Shown here: one piece after another, positions 1-9,129 of the stretch
Numbering within the stretch: position 1 is the stretch's first letter
Layout: each line of letters opens with the position of its first letter
DNA from: Hwanghaeella sp964350445
GTDB lineage: Bacteria > Pseudomonadota > Alphaproteobacteria > UBA8366 > Aestuariispiraceae
Direction of reading: 5' to 3'
Length of the DNA stretch: 64,000 bases
NCBI GenBank assembly: GCA_964350445.1
Contig: CAYGKA010000026.1
Location: forward strand, 1-64,000
The notes under the pieces: generated by a model
What the model was told of the DNA's origin: nothing
The model's input: only the letters and a program-made list of their open reading frames with translations
Databases searched by the model: none
Program-made: the position numbers and the translations under genes

Positions 1-358
1 GACCCTTGCCGTCGAGCGGGTCGCCACGACCGTCGACAACGCGCCCCAGCAGGCCCTTGCCGACCGGAACGGCCACGATATCACCGGTACGCTTGACCGT
101 GTCGCCTTCCTTAATGTCGCGGTCGTCACCGAAAATGACGACACCGACATTGTCGGCTTCCAGGTTCAGCGCCATCCCTTTGATGCCGCCCGGGAATTCG
201 ACCATTTCACCGGCCTGAACATTATCAAGTCCGTAGACACGCGCGACCCCGTCCCCGACGGAGATGACTTGGCCGACTTCGGCCACATCCGCTTCGGTGC
301 CGAAGTTGGCGATCTGGTCCTTGAGGATTGCGGAAATTTCCGCGGCCCGGAGTTCCAT
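1..358 (-). CDS. atpA: ATP synthase F1 subunit alpha, N-terminal part (cut by window edge)
   Basis: Alpha subunit of the F1 head of the proton-translocating ATP synthase. Only the first 119 residues are present. The ATG at 358-356 opens MELRAAEISAILKDQI, followed by the beta-barrel domain with VGDGVARVYGL and the segment GEMVEFPGGIKGMALNLE, all typical of AtpA. The nucleotide-binding domain lies beyond the window edge. It starts 3 bases after the atpH stop, the usual atpHAGDC order, so the two are surely cotranscribed. Identity is secure. Confidence 0.96.
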   Translation of the reverse strand, partial: MELRAAEISAILKDQIANFGTEADVAEVGQVISVGDGVARVYGLDNVQAGEMVEFPGGIKGMALNLEADNVGVVIFGDDRDIKEGDTVKRTGDIVAVPVGKGLLGRVVDGRGDPLDGKG

Positions 359-361
359 GCC

Positions 362-916
362 CTAAGCCCCCTTCATTGCAAGCTTGAGTTTCTGCAATTG
401 CGTCGCCAGGGACGAATCCACCATGCGGCTGCCGACCTGTACGATCAGCCCGCCGATCAATGAGGGATCGACCCGATGTTCCACGGCAACCTTGCCGCCG
501 ACAACTTTCTTCAAGGCTTCTTCCACCGCGGCCAACTGTGCGTCGTTGAGCGAGCGAGCGGAGGTAACTTCCGCCGTCACTTCACCGCGGCGCGCAGCCA
601 GCTTGGCGAGAAAGGCCTTCGTGATCGCACCCAACGCGAACAGCCGGCGCTGGGATGCGAGATAACCGATGAATTTGCTGGTCAGTTCCGATGCGTCTGT
701 TTTTTCCAGGATAGCGGCCATGGCCTTGCCCTGGTCCGTCCGGGAAATCACCGGGCTGCGCACCATGCGGCGCATGTCGTCGCTTTCGGAAACCAACTGC
801 TGAACCGTGCGGAGATCCTGCGCAACCGAATCCAGTTCTTTCTGCTCGTCCGCGAGGTCGAACAGCGCCTTCGCGTAGCGAGCGGCGATTTCGTTCACAC
901 CACCTTTGGCAGCCAC
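362..916 (-). CDS. atpH: ATP synthase F1 subunit delta
   Basis: Delta (OSCP-like) subunit that joins the F1 head to the peripheral stalk. The protein is 184 residues if it starts at the GTG at 916-914 (VAAKGGVNEIAARYAKALFDLADE), about the usual family length. The reading frame is open further upstream, but that part has no family character and would overshoot the normal size. A GGGG-type ribosome site lies about 9 bases before the GTG. The C-terminal half has the conserved pattern DPSLIGGLIVQVGSRMVD. First gene of the atp operon seen here, directly followed by atpA. Confidence 0.93.
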   Translation of the reverse strand: MAAKGGVNEIAARYAKALFDLADEQKELDSVAQDLRTVQQLVSESDDMRRMVRSPVISRTDQGKAMAAILEKTDASELTSKFIGYLASQRRLFALGAITKAFLAKLAARRGEVTAEVTSARSLNDAQLAAVEEALKKVVGGKVAVEHRVDPSLIGGLIVQVGSRMVDSSLATQLQKLKLAMKGA

Positions 917-1276
917 GATATGGAGACCCCTGTTTTGCTTGTTCGCCAGGACCCGAAAACCCGTGGCAAACTTCCCCAAAAGACTTATTGGCGGGCATTC
1001 ATCCCGCGCGCGCCGCCGTTTATAGGAACCCTGCCGTCTGACGCAACCTTTTTCGAGCAGGTCAGCCGGCAAATTGCAGGATTTTCCTAAGTCCACGCGC
1101 GCTCGGAATCCTCCGCGCGGCAGGGATGTAGCATAGGGGCATGGCCTGTTCAAGCTGGCGAGAGGTCCTGGGAAACCCTTTACTTTCCAAGCATCTCGGC
1201 TGGTCCGGCCTGCAACGTCGATATGTTGCGTTAAATAGCACTGCCGGATTCGCCTTGTTGTTCGGCCCCGCTCCCC
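917..1276. other. Intergenic region upstream of the atp operon
   Basis: About 360 bases between the atpH start and the end of the cyclase gene, both on the minus strand. I see no convincing gene, tRNA or strong terminator. It must hold the promoter for atpHA, but no clear -35/-10 pair stands out, so no site is assigned. Confidence 0.5.
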
Positions 1277-2275
1277 TCAGCGGGCGTAGCGGAGGGCGAA
1301 AAGTCGAATCTTGTTGCTGCGTCCCCGGGGCTCGAATTCGCCCAAATCCTCGACCGCCACGCCGGGCGGCGCGCCGAGTCTGTCGATCAACTCGCCCGAC
1401 GCAATAACGTCCCGGTCGAAGGTGCGGCAGGCCTGTTCGATCCGCGCCGTCGCGTTGACCGCATCGCCGACGAACACGAACTCCTTCTTGGCGGAGCCCA
1501 TTTCCCCGATCACCACCGGTCCCAGGTGCAGCCCCGCCCGAAAGGCGGGGAATACGCCGTACGTGTCTTGGTAATAGGACCGCCTGGCTTCCAGGGCGGA
1601 AAAGATTTCACCCACCACCAGGATGCAGTTCGCGTTTCGAAGCCCGTCGCCCACCGGCCAGGAGGCCACCATCTCATCCCCGACATAGCGGTGGATTTCT
1701 CCCCGCCGCCGCAGGATCGGGTCGGTCAGATCGATATAAAAATCGTTCAGCATGCCGTGGAAGGCGACATCGCCCAGTTTCTCGGTCAGATGCGTGCTGC
1801 CGACCATGTCCAGGAACAGGAAGACCCGTTCCTCCCGCGTCGGGCGGTGGTAACGGCCGATCAGGAAGCGGAAAAGAACCTTCGGCCCCAGCAATTCGTG
1901 AATTGCGTAAACGAAGTTGAAGACGAAGGACGCGATAAGCGAGAATACGACGTCTTTCCGGGTATCGAGAAGGAACCGCCCGAACGTCACATCCTCGTTC
2001 GGCGCCACGAGATGCTGCGACACCAGCGCGACGAGGATGATCGCCGTATAGACGAACGTGCGCAGAACGAGTGCCGCCGTAAACGGAATGGCCAGGAAAA
2101 AACGCTTCCATCTGCCGCGTGCGCCGAACACCTCGAAGGCCCCGGCGAGAGACGCGATCACCGTCCCGACATAGGCACCGCGCATGGCGCTGGAGGCGCC
2201 GACCTCATAGGCGATCTGCGTATAAAGAATGCCGACGACGGCACCGTACAGGGCGAAAACCAACACGCGCTTCAT
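1277..2275 (-). CDS. Membrane-anchored class III adenylate/guanylate cyclase domain protein
   Basis: 332 residues. The N-terminal half (about 1-150) holds several hydrophobic helices; the C-terminal half is a class III nucleotide cyclase catalytic domain. Metal-binding aspartates are visible in FLDMVGST and YVGDEM, and the transition-state Asn/Arg pair in VGDAVNATARIE. Purine-specifying positions differ from the textbook Lys/Asp: Arg sits four residues before the first GD pair and Val before the second, so nucleotide specificity cannot be predicted. An AAGGA ribosome site precedes the ATG. It likely makes a cyclic nucleotide at the inner membrane in response to an unknown signal. Stands alone between atpH and priA. 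Confidence 0.85.
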   Translation of the reverse strand: MKRVLVFALYGAVVGILYTQIAYEVGASSAMRGAYVGTVIASLAGAFEVFGARGRWKRFFLAIPFTAALVLRTFVYTAIILVALVSQHLVAPNEDVTFGRFLLDTRKDVVFSLIASFVFNFVYAIHELLGPKVLFRFLIGRYHRPTREERVFLFLDMVGSTHLTEKLGDVAFHGMLNDFYIDLTDPILRRRGEIHRYVGDEMVASWPVGDGLRNANCILVVGEIFSALEARRSYYQDTYGVFPAFRAGLHLGPVVIGEMGSAKKEFVFVGDAVNATARIEQACRTFDRDVIASGELIDRLGAPPGVAVEDLGEFEPRGRSNKIRLFALRYAR

Positions 2276-2332
2276 GACATTCCTTTCGCCCGATCCATCG
2301 GGAAGCGTTCCCTACCCGCAAAAAGTCCCCGC

Positions 2333-4579
2333 CTACAAGAAACTGTAAGGATCCACATCAACCTGAAGGCGGACGGCGTTGGGCACCGTCACCTTGCCCA
2401 GCCAGTCGACCAGGACCTTTTGGACGCTGACCTCCCGGCTCGTCTTCAACAACAACCGCCGGCGATGGCGCCCACGGAGCAACGCAAGCGGCGCGGGGGC
2501 CGGCCCCAACACCGTCAATCCCTTGCCATGCGGCGCGGCCCTGCCGATCGCCTGGGCCACCCGGTCCACCATGCCCTCGTCGGGCCCGGAGACGATCAAC
2601 GCGGCCAATCGGCCGAAGGGTGGGAAATCGAACTCTTCCCGCATGTCGAGTTCCGCCCCCAGAAAACCGTCACGGTCATGGCGCGCCAAGGCCTGCATCA
2701 CCGGTGCGGCCGGACTGGCGGTTTGCAGCAGGACGCGCCCCGGCAGGCCTTCCCGCCCGGCGCGGCCAGCGACCTGATACATCAACTGGTACGTCCGTTC
2801 CCCGGCGCGGAGGTCACCGCCGTTCAACCCCAGATCCGCGTCGACGACCCCAACCAGCGTCAGCCTTGGAAAATGATACCCCTTGGCCACGATCTGGGTG
2901 CCGATCACGACATCGATTTCGCCCTTCTCCATCCGTTCCACGAAAGCAGCCGCCTGCAGCGGACCGCGAACGGTATCGGAGGTGACGACCTCGATCCTGG
3001 CCTCCGGCAGCAAAAGCGTCGCCTCCTCCAGCAACCGCTCGACGCCGGGCCCGCAGGCCGCGAAGCTGTCCTTGTCCTCGCAGGACGGGCAATCTTGAGG
3101 CACACCGGTCGTGAAGCCGCAGTGATGGCATTGCAGGCTGCGCGTGAAACGGTGCTCCACCAGCCAGGCGGAGCAGTTCGGGCAGGCCAACCGGTGCCCG
3201 CAGGTTCGGCACAGGGTAAGCGGCGCATAGCCCCGACGGTTCAGGAACAGCAGCGACTGTTCGCCGGCCGCCAGATTGTCCTCCAGCGCTTTGCGCAAGC
3301 TCGGTGTCAGCCATTGCTGGCGCCCCGGTTTGTCCTTGGTGATGTCGACCAGATCTACGCTCGGCATTGTCGCCACGCCGTGGCGTTCCGGAAGATGCAG
3401 CAGTCGGTAGCGTCCTTCCTTGGCGTTCAGCAGGCTTTCCAGCGAGGGTGTCGCGGAAACCAGGATGACCGGAAAATCCGCCAGCCGCCCGCGCACCACG
3501 GCCATGTCCCGCGCATGATAGGCGACGCCGTCTTCCTGCTTGAAAGCGGTTTCGTGTTCCTCGTCCACGACGATCAGGCCCAGTTCGGGATAGGGAAGAT
3601 GCAAGGCCGAGCGCGCGCCGACGACGATCCGCGCGCGCCCCTCGGCAATGCCGCGCCAGGTCCGCCGGCGCTGCCCCTGGGTCAGGTCCGAATGCCATTC
3701 CGCCGGAGCCGCGCCGAATCGCTGCTCGAACCGCGCCAGCCATTGCGACGACAACGCGATTTCCGGCAGCAGGACCAGGACCTGCTTGCCGGCCGACAAC
3801 GTCGCCGCGATCGCCTCGAAATAGACTTCCGTCTTGCCCGACCCCGTGACGCCGTCGAGCAAGGTGACGGAAAACCCGTCATTCGCCGCCGCGACGGCTT
3901 GATCCGCCGCCAATTTTTGATCACCGGAGAGGTCCGGTCCCGGCAGATTGGCATCCGGCGGCGTCCAGCGCGCCTCATCCGGTATCCGGACAGTCTCCAG
4001 CGCACCGCCGTCGGCCAACCCTTTGATCACCGAAGTGGAAACCCCGGCCATGTTCGCCAATTCGCTCGCCGGATGCGCGAAACCGTCTGACGCGGCATCC
4101 AACACACGCCGCCGGGCCGGTGTCGCTTTTATCTTGAGAGCCTCGATGTCGACATCCGCGCGGCGGTAGGCGGGTTTAGTGCTCGGTGGCTCCAAGGCGG
4201 AAGCGACACTCATCGCCATGCGCAGAACGTTGCCAAGCGGAGCGAGATAATAGCCGGCGACCCATTCCACGAAGGACCGATTCGCATGCGGCAACGGCGG
4301 GACCTCCAACAAGCTGGCGATTTCCCGCAGTTTTTCCTCCGGCACCGTACTGTCGGTGGACAGACCCCAGATCACGCCCGCGACCAGGCGGTTTCCCAGC
4401 GGCACGGCGACGAAGGATCCGATTTCCGCCGTCATATCAACGGGAAGCCGGTAATCGTAGGGACCGTCCAACGGTAGCGGGATCAGGACCTTGACGCGCG
4501 CGCCCGGTTCGACCATCACCCTATCGCCCGCCGGGCGGCTTTCCGGCGTCTTGGCCGAATTGGCAGCGGACGGCGGCAT
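2333..4579 (-). CDS. priA: Primosomal replication restart helicase PriA
   Basis: 748 residues, normal for PriA, the 3'-to-5' DNA helicase that reloads the replisome at stalled forks. Order: N-terminal 3'-end-binding domain (about 25-120), winged helix, helicase domain 1 with Walker A GVTGSGKT (243-250) and DEEH box (339-342), then the zinc-binding insert with eight cysteines (457, 460, 466, 469, 484, 487, 497, 500), and helicase domain 2. A GGAG ribosome site lies about 10 bases upstream of the ATG. Divergent from the aldolase gene at 4775. Confidence 0.97.
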   Translation of the reverse strand: MPPSAANSAKTPESRPAGDRVMVEPGARVKVLIPLPLDGPYDYRLPVDMTAEIGSFVAVPLGNRLVAGVIWGLSTDSTVPEEKLREIASLLEVPPLPHANRSFVEWVAGYYLAPLGNVLRMAMSVASALEPPSTKPAYRRADVDIEALKIKATPARRRVLDAASDGFAHPASELANMAGVSTSVIKGLADGGALETVRIPDEARWTPPDANLPGPDLSGDQKLAADQAVAAANDGFSVTLLDGVTGSGKTEVYFEAIAATLSAGKQVLVLLPEIALSSQWLARFEQRFGAAPAEWHSDLTQGQRRRTWRGIAEGRARIVVGARSALHLPYPELGLIVVDEEHETAFKQEDGVAYHARDMAVVRGRLADFPVILVSATPSLESLLNAKEGRYRLLHLPERHGVATMPSVDLVDITKDKPGRQQWLTPSLRKALEDNLAAGEQSLLFLNRRGYAPLTLCRTCGHRLACPNCSAWLVEHRFTRSLQCHHCGFTTGVPQDCPSCEDKDSFAACGPGVERLLEEATLLLPEARIEVVTSDTVRGPLQAAAFVERMEKGEIDVVIGTQIVAKGYHFPRLTLVGVVDADLGLNGGDLRAGERTYQLMYQVAGRAGREGLPGRVLLQTASPAAPVMQALARHDRDGFLGAELDMREEFDFPPFGRLAALIVSGPDEGMVDRVAQAIGRAAPHGKGLTVLGPAPAPLALLRGRHRRRLLLKTSREVSVQKVLVDWLGKVTVPNAVRLQVDVDPYSFL

Positions 4580-4774
4580 GGGGTAGATTTCTCCTTGCTG
4601 TCGGTGACCGGATTTTCCGACCGGGTTTGCCCTTATAGACGACTCGCAGGAGTGTCACCTGTGGGAATTCCATACAGGGGGAACCCACAAAGGGCCTGAC
4701 TGTTTCCGGCATTATAGCCGGAACGGGCGCGACACAAGCCGCGCCCCAACCCAAGCGAAAGACGAGAGACACGC

Positions 4775-5428
4775 ATGAAATTCTTCATCGATACCGCCGA
4801 CATTGACGAGATTCGCGATTTGGCGGCAACGGGATTGGTCGACGGCGTGACGACGAACCCGTCCCTGATCGCCAAGACCGGGCGAAACTTCCTGGATGTG
4901 GTGGCTGAAATCTGCGACGTGGTCGATGGCCCCGTCAGCGCAGAATGCGTCGCGACCGACCATGAAACGATGATGAAGGAAGCCGCGAAGCTGACCGCCA
5001 TCGCCGACAACGTGACCATCAAGGTTCCGTTGACGCCGGACGGGCTGAAGACCTGCAAGGCGTTGAGCGACGCGGGCACCATGGTCAATGTCACGCTGTG
5101 CTTCTCCGCCGCGCAGGCAATCCTGGCCGCGAAAGCCGGCGCCACCTTCGTTTCCCCCTTCGTCGGGCGGTTGGACGATATCGGTGAAGACGGCATGCAG
5201 TTGATCGCCGACATATGCGACATCTATGCGAATTACGATTTCGCCACAGAGGTCCTGGTCGCGTCGATCCGTGGGCCGCGCCATGTCGTCGTCGCCGGCC
5301 AGTTGGGCGCCGGTGTCGCCACCTTGCCGCCGAACGTATTGCGGCAAATGTTCAATCATCCCCTGACCGACAAGGGCCTGGCTGCCTTCCTGGCGGATTG
5401 GGCGAAAACCGGTCAGACGATTCTGTAA
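4775..5428 (+). CDS. Transaldolase / fructose-6-phosphate aldolase-type enzyme (TalC/Fsa family)
   Basis: 217 residues, the short form of the transaldolase superfamily. The N-terminus MKFFIDTADIDEIRDL and TTNPSLIAK are diagnostic; the Schiff-base lysine is Lys83 in TIKVPLT. Members move a dihydroxyacetone unit (transaldolase) or cleave fructose 6-phosphate; sequence alone does not separate the two safely, but in alphaproteobacteria this form usually serves the pentose phosphate pathway. A GAGAG ribosome site precedes the ATG. Heads a same-strand group with DUF484 and xerC. Confidence 0.93.
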   Translation: MKFFIDTADIDEIRDLAATGLVDGVTTNPSLIAKTGRNFLDVVAEICDVVDGPVSAECVATDHETMMKEAAKLTAIADNVTIKVPLTPDGLKTCKALSDAGTMVNVTLCFSAAQAILAAKAGATFVSPFVGRLDDIGEDGMQLIADICDIYANYDFATEVLVASIRGPRHVVVAGQLGAGVATLPPNVLRQMFNHPLTDKGLAAFLADWAKTGQTIL

Positions 5429-5487
5429 TAATGGCGATTCTGTAGAGGTTTGGGGTACATGCGGCAGGTCTTCGGGGGCGTTTGAAT

Positions 5488-6207
5488 ATGGCAAGCGGAT
5501 CGGAACCGGCGCAGAAAGTCGCCGTGATCGACAAGGACCAGGTATTGCGGTTCCTGCAGGACAATCCCGGTTTCCTGCTGGAAAACGCCGAGGCGCTGAG
5601 CGTATTATCCCTGCCGGACCGCGATTTGGGCGATGGGGTGATCGACCTTCAGCAGGCCTTGATCGGCCGTCTGCGGGAAAAGGTGGAACAGACCGAGGAC
5701 GTCGCCCGCCTGTTGATCGACAATAGCCGCGACAACCTGTCGACCACCGCACGCATCCACGAATGTGTGTTGAAGCTGCTGGACGCGACATCCTTCGAAC
5801 AACTGATCCAAATCGCGACGGTCGACCTCGCCGTCCTGCTGGATGTGGACGCGGTCACGCTGTGCGTCGAATCGAACGGCGTCTTCGGCGTACCGGTACA
5901 ATCCTTGCGCCTGCTCGCGGAAGGGTCCGTGGCAAGCGCGTTGCGTGGGCGGCATTCGATTCTGCTGGAACAGGACGTTTCGGCCGATCCGGCGATTTTC
6001 GGATCGGCGGCGACGCTGATCGCATCCCAGGCGCTGGTCAGGCTCGATATCTCCAGCGATGCGCCGCCGGCCCTGCTCGCCTTCGGCAGCCGGGACCGCA
6101 CGCGTTTCCACGGCGGCCAGGCGACGGAACTGCTGCAATTCCTGGCCCGCGTTCTGGAGAAGCTGGTTCGCGTATGGCTGGACCTTCCGGACGATGACGA
6201 GGACTGA
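5488..6207 (+). CDS. DUF484 family protein
   Basis: 239 residues from the ATG at 5488, chosen because GGGGG lies 8-12 bases upstream; a TTG two codons earlier is possible. The family has an N-terminal helix pair (DKDQVLRFLQDNPGFLLEN), a coiled-coil stretch near residues 50-75 and a GAF-like C-terminal domain. Function is unknown, but the gene neighbours xerC in many proteobacteria. Its last 14 bases overlap the xerC start, so the two are translationally coupled. Confidence 0.9.
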   Translation: MASGSEPAQKVAVIDKDQVLRFLQDNPGFLLENAEALSVLSLPDRDLGDGVIDLQQALIGRLREKVEQTEDVARLLIDNSRDNLSTTARIHECVLKLLDATSFEQLIQIATVDLAVLLDVDAVTLCVESNGVFGVPVQSLRLLAEGSVASALRGRHSILLEQDVSADPAIFGSAATLIASQALVRLDISSDAPPALLAFGSRDRTRFHGGQATELLQFLARVLEKLVRVWLDLPDDDED

Positions 6208-7186
6208 CACATCGTCCGGCTCGGGGGAAACCGACGCCCCCACCGAAATCCCCCTGGCGATCCCGCCGGGCATCCAACCGATTTTTGCAGCCTTCCTCGA
6301 TTGGCTGCGCATGGAACGCCGCGTTTCCCCGAACACCGTCGCCAGCTATTCCAGGGACCTTATATCATTCTTCCCCTTTATCGCCGAACATGCCGGCGAA
6401 GACCTGACGATCGGCGTGTTGGAGGCCCTGAAACCCTCTGATTTCCGTGCCTGGCTGGCCTTTCGGGTCAGAAACGGCTTGAGTGCGACCAGTAATGCGC
6501 GGGCCCTGTCCACCGTTCGGACCTTTTACAAATGGCTGGAAAAGACAGGCCGGGGCGAGAACCATGCCGTCCGCGCCATCCGCGGGCCGAAGATTCCCTC
6601 CTCCGTGCCCAAAGCCCTCTCGCAGGCGGATGCCGAAATCCTGATTGACGAGATCGACCTGCTGGCCGCCGAACCCTGGATCGGCGCACGGGATTGCGCC
6701 TTGGTTTCGCTACTCTACGGATGCGGCCTTCGCATCGCCGAGGCGTTGGACCTGAATCAATCGGATATTCCGGAAAGGCAGAAGGGCAGCGCCATGCTGC
6801 GGGTCATCGGCAAGGGGCGGAAGGAACGCCTGACGCCCTTGTTGCCGGTCGTATGGGACGCGATCGCCGCATACCGCAAACTGTGCCCCTACACGCCAGG
6901 CCCGAGCGGGCCGCTTTTCATCGGCGCGAAGGGCAAGCGCTTGAACCCGTCGATGGCGCGGAAAGTGATGCAGACCGCGCGCCGCGGGTTGGGCCTGCCG
7001 GAAACGGCGTCGCCCCACGCGCTGCGCCATTCCTTCGCCACCCATCTGCTGGCCGGCGGCGGCGATCTAAGGACGATCCAAGAACTCCTCGGTCACGCCT
7101 CGCTCTCGACCACCCAGCGCTACACCCAGGTCGACACCGCGACCCTGATGATGGAATACGCCAAGGCGCATCCCAGGGCGCGGTAG
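6194..7186 (+). CDS. xerC: Tyrosine recombinase XerC
   Basis: 330 residues. Site-specific recombinase that acts with XerD at dif to resolve chromosome dimers. It has an N-terminal SAM-like core-binding domain (about 30-120) and a catalytic domain with Arg in CGLRIAEAL, Lys in GKGRKERL, the HxxR motif in HALRHSFATHLL, and His plus nucleophilic Tyr in LGHASLSTTQRYTQV. The ATG at 6194 lies inside the end of the DUF484 gene; a longer in-frame reading would only add residues from that overlap. Converges on the M24 gene with an 8-base gap. Confidence 0.95.
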   Translation: MTRTDTSSGSGETDAPTEIPLAIPPGIQPIFAAFLDWLRMERRVSPNTVASYSRDLISFFPFIAEHAGEDLTIGVLEALKPSDFRAWLAFRVRNGLSATSNARALSTVRTFYKWLEKTGRGENHAVRAIRGPKIPSSVPKALSQADAEILIDEIDLLAAEPWIGARDCALVSLLYGCGLRIAEALDLNQSDIPERQKGSAMLRVIGKGRKERLTPLLPVVWDAIAAYRKLCPYTPGPSGPLFIGAKGKRLNPSMARKVMQTARRGLGLPETASPHALRHSFATHLLAGGGDLRTIQELLGHASLSTTQRYTQVDTATLMMEYAKAHPRAR

Positions 7187-7194
7187 GCTGGCTG

Positions 7195-8391
7195 CTAGAG
7201 CCAATGATCCTCGAACGGATAGGAACTGAGCACTTTGGCGCCCGCCGCCGTGACATGGACCTGTTCTTCCAGCTTGATGCATTCCCGGCCGCCTTCGGTC
7301 CCGACGAGGCTCTCTATGCAGACCGTCATGCCGTCCTGGATCATTCCGTCATAGCCGCCGTGTTCCCAATCCTGCGAATAGACCACGCCGGGGTATTCAT
7401 CGGCCAACCCGACCCCATGGAAAACGACGGAATATCGATTCGCGGCGAACTCATCAGGCAGCCTGAAGCTTTTTTCCGAGAATTCCTTGAAGCTCATGCC
7501 GGGCCGCAGCAGGTCGATATTGAAGCGGATCTGTTCCCGCGCGACCGCATAGAGCCGCCGTTGCTCGTCGTTGGGCTTGCCGCCGCCGCATAGCCAGGTG
7601 CGCGACACATCGGAGCAATACCCGTTCGGCCCTATCAGGTCGGTATCGAAACTGACCAGATCGCCCTTCTGAATCACACGGTGGCTGCATTCCTGGAACC
7701 ACGGATTTGTCCGCTGGCCGGAGGTCAACAACCGCGTTTCGATCCACTCCCCACCCAACTCAATGTTGGTCTGGTGAAGGATGGACCACAATTTGTTCTC
7801 GGTAATCCCGGGTTCCAAGGCTTCGCGCATCCGGCGCATGCCTTCCTGGCAGGCGTTGATCGATTCCATCATCGCGGCCAATTCCAGGCTGTTCTTCACC
7901 TCGCGGGCGATTTCCATCACTTGCTGGCCGTCCTGAATGTCGATCTGGCGTTCCTGCAGCGCCCAGACGCCCATCGGGTCCAGTTTGTCGACCGCGATAC
8001 GGTGATTGCCGCCGCACCGTTCCCGGATCAGTTCGAGCAGTTCGTCGGCCCAGGACTGGACCCGTTTCGGGCCTTCATCTCCGGCGCCGAAATAGAACCA
8101 GCCCGTGGCCGGCCTGATCTCGTCGACGACTTCGATTTCCGAGGACAAATGCGCGCATCCGTGGAAGTCGAACAACGTGACCGGGCCTTCGGTCGGTATG
8201 AAGACATAACGGACGGCGTTATGCAGGGTCCAAACCTGCATGTTGGACGTGTCCGTCGCGTAACGGATATTGACCGGATCGTAGAGCAGGATGGCGCCGT
8301 AGTCGCGGCGTCGCAGTTGCTCCCGGACCCTTCCCAACCGATAGGCGCGCAGCGCTTTATGGTCGACCGCCGTGGCGTGAAACGCGGTCAT
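7195..8391 (-). CDS. M24 metallohydrolase-fold protein resembling DMSP lyase DddP
   Basis: 398 residues of the creatinase/aminopeptidase P fold. From the FDTD motif onward, its residues line up without gaps with the metal ligands I recall for DddP (Asp295, Asp297, Asp307, His371, Glu406, Glu421): here Asp249, Asp251, Asp261, His325, Glu360, Glu375, a constant offset of 46. Tyr320 and Asp331 match DddP Tyr366 and Asp377. The extra Asp two residues before the usual first ligand is a DddP feature not found in ordinary Xaa-Pro peptidases. The roughly 46-residue N-terminal extension of DddP is missing and cannot be added, because an in-frame TAG lies four codons before the ATG. Function may therefore be DMSP cleavage or a related reaction. 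Starts 16 bases after the HD gene. Confidence 0.72.
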   Translation of the reverse strand: MTAFHATAVDHKALRAYRLGRVREQLRRRDYGAILLYDPVNIRYATDTSNMQVWTLHNAVRYVFIPTEGPVTLFDFHGCAHLSSEIEVVDEIRPATGWFYFGAGDEGPKRVQSWADELLELIRERCGGNHRIAVDKLDPMGVWALQERQIDIQDGQQVMEIAREVKNSLELAAMMESINACQEGMRRMREALEPGITENKLWSILHQTNIELGGEWIETRLLTSGQRTNPWFQECSHRVIQKGDLVSFDTDLIGPNGYCSDVSRTWLCGGGKPNDEQRRLYAVAREQIRFNIDLLRPGMSFKEFSEKSFRLPDEFAANRYSVVFHGVGLADEYPGVVYSQDWEHGGYDGMIQDGMTVCIESLVGTEGGRECIKLEEQVHVTAAGAKVLSSYPFEDHWL

Positions 8392-8407
8392 TGTTGCGGG
8401 CTACCCA

Positions 8408-9010
8408 TCACTCGGCCGCGACCGATGTCGATGCATCGGGCGCGTGGTCGAGATTCTCGAACTTCGAGGACGCAAAGACGCGGTGCACCATTGGCTCGAA
8501 GAAATCGAGCGGCAGTGTGTCGTAATCCGGGTCGAAAGCATTCTGGTCGTACTTGTCGCAGAAATACTCGCAATCGGCATACCAGGGGTGATCCTTGAAC
8601 CGGTCGCGGGCATCGCGATCCCCGCCCAGATGATGCGCGTAGTAGTACATCTGGAAGACGCCGTGATGTTTGACGATCCAATGCGTCTTCTCGCTGACAT
8701 AGGGCTTGAGCACGGCGGCGGCGAAATCGCTATGATTCGAGGGCGCCAGCATGTCGCCGATATCGTGGAACAGCGCAGCGACGATCATTTCCTCATCCGC
8801 TCCGTCGCGATAGGCGAGGGTCGCCGATTGCAGCGAATGGCCGAGGCGCGTGACCTTGTAGCCGCCGGTACTGTCATCCAGCGTCTTCAGATGGGTCAGC
8901 AATCGGTCCGCCACCCCATCCCGGAAAGGCTTCTCATAGCTTTCCAGGAGATCGTATTCTTCCTTGGTTCCGTCTTCCATTCGAACGAAATCCACCACCC
9001 GGTCTGTCAT
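8408..9010 (-). CDS. HD-domain protein of the COG4341 type (possible di-iron oxygenase relative)
   Basis: 200 residues from the ATG at 9010, preferred over one eight codons earlier because GGGAGA lies 6 bases upstream. Numbering from the longer start, the HD signature has His66 (LGHSLQSA), His90-Asp91 (ALFHDIGD), further histidines at 101, 118, 123 and 124, and the conserved tail WYADCEYFCDKYDQN. COG4341 proteins were called phosphohydrolases, but characterised relatives such as PhnZ and TmpB are mixed-valent di-iron oxygenases cleaving C-P bonds. Substrate here is unknown. Lies between an EamA transporter and the DddP-like gene on the same strand. Confidence 0.8.
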   Translation of the reverse strand: MTDRVVDFVRMEDGTKEEYDLLESYEKPFRDGVADRLLTHLKTLDDSTGGYKVTRLGHSLQSATLAYRDGADEEMIVAALFHDIGDMLAPSNHSDFAAAVLKPYVSEKTHWIVKHHGVFQMYYYAHHLGGDRDARDRFKDHPWYADCEYFCDKYDQNAFDPDYDTLPLDFFEPMVHRVFASSKFENLDHAPDASTSVAAE

Positions 9011-9129
9011 TATCCGTCTCCCATTCAAAGCCATCGCGTCTTCAGGGAGTTTCCGGCCATGCGGAACCGGGTGTCAATGAAATCAACTTGGGGAGGGGGC
9101 TAGCAGGCCTTGCCCAACGGGTCGCCGCT

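Noticed and set aside
1526..4090. An 854-codon open frame on the plus strand antisense to priA and the cyclase
   Set aside because: It mirrors two well-supported minus-strand genes; the predicted protein is rich in Arg/Gln/His/Pro with no domain, typical of antisense frames in GC-rich DNA.
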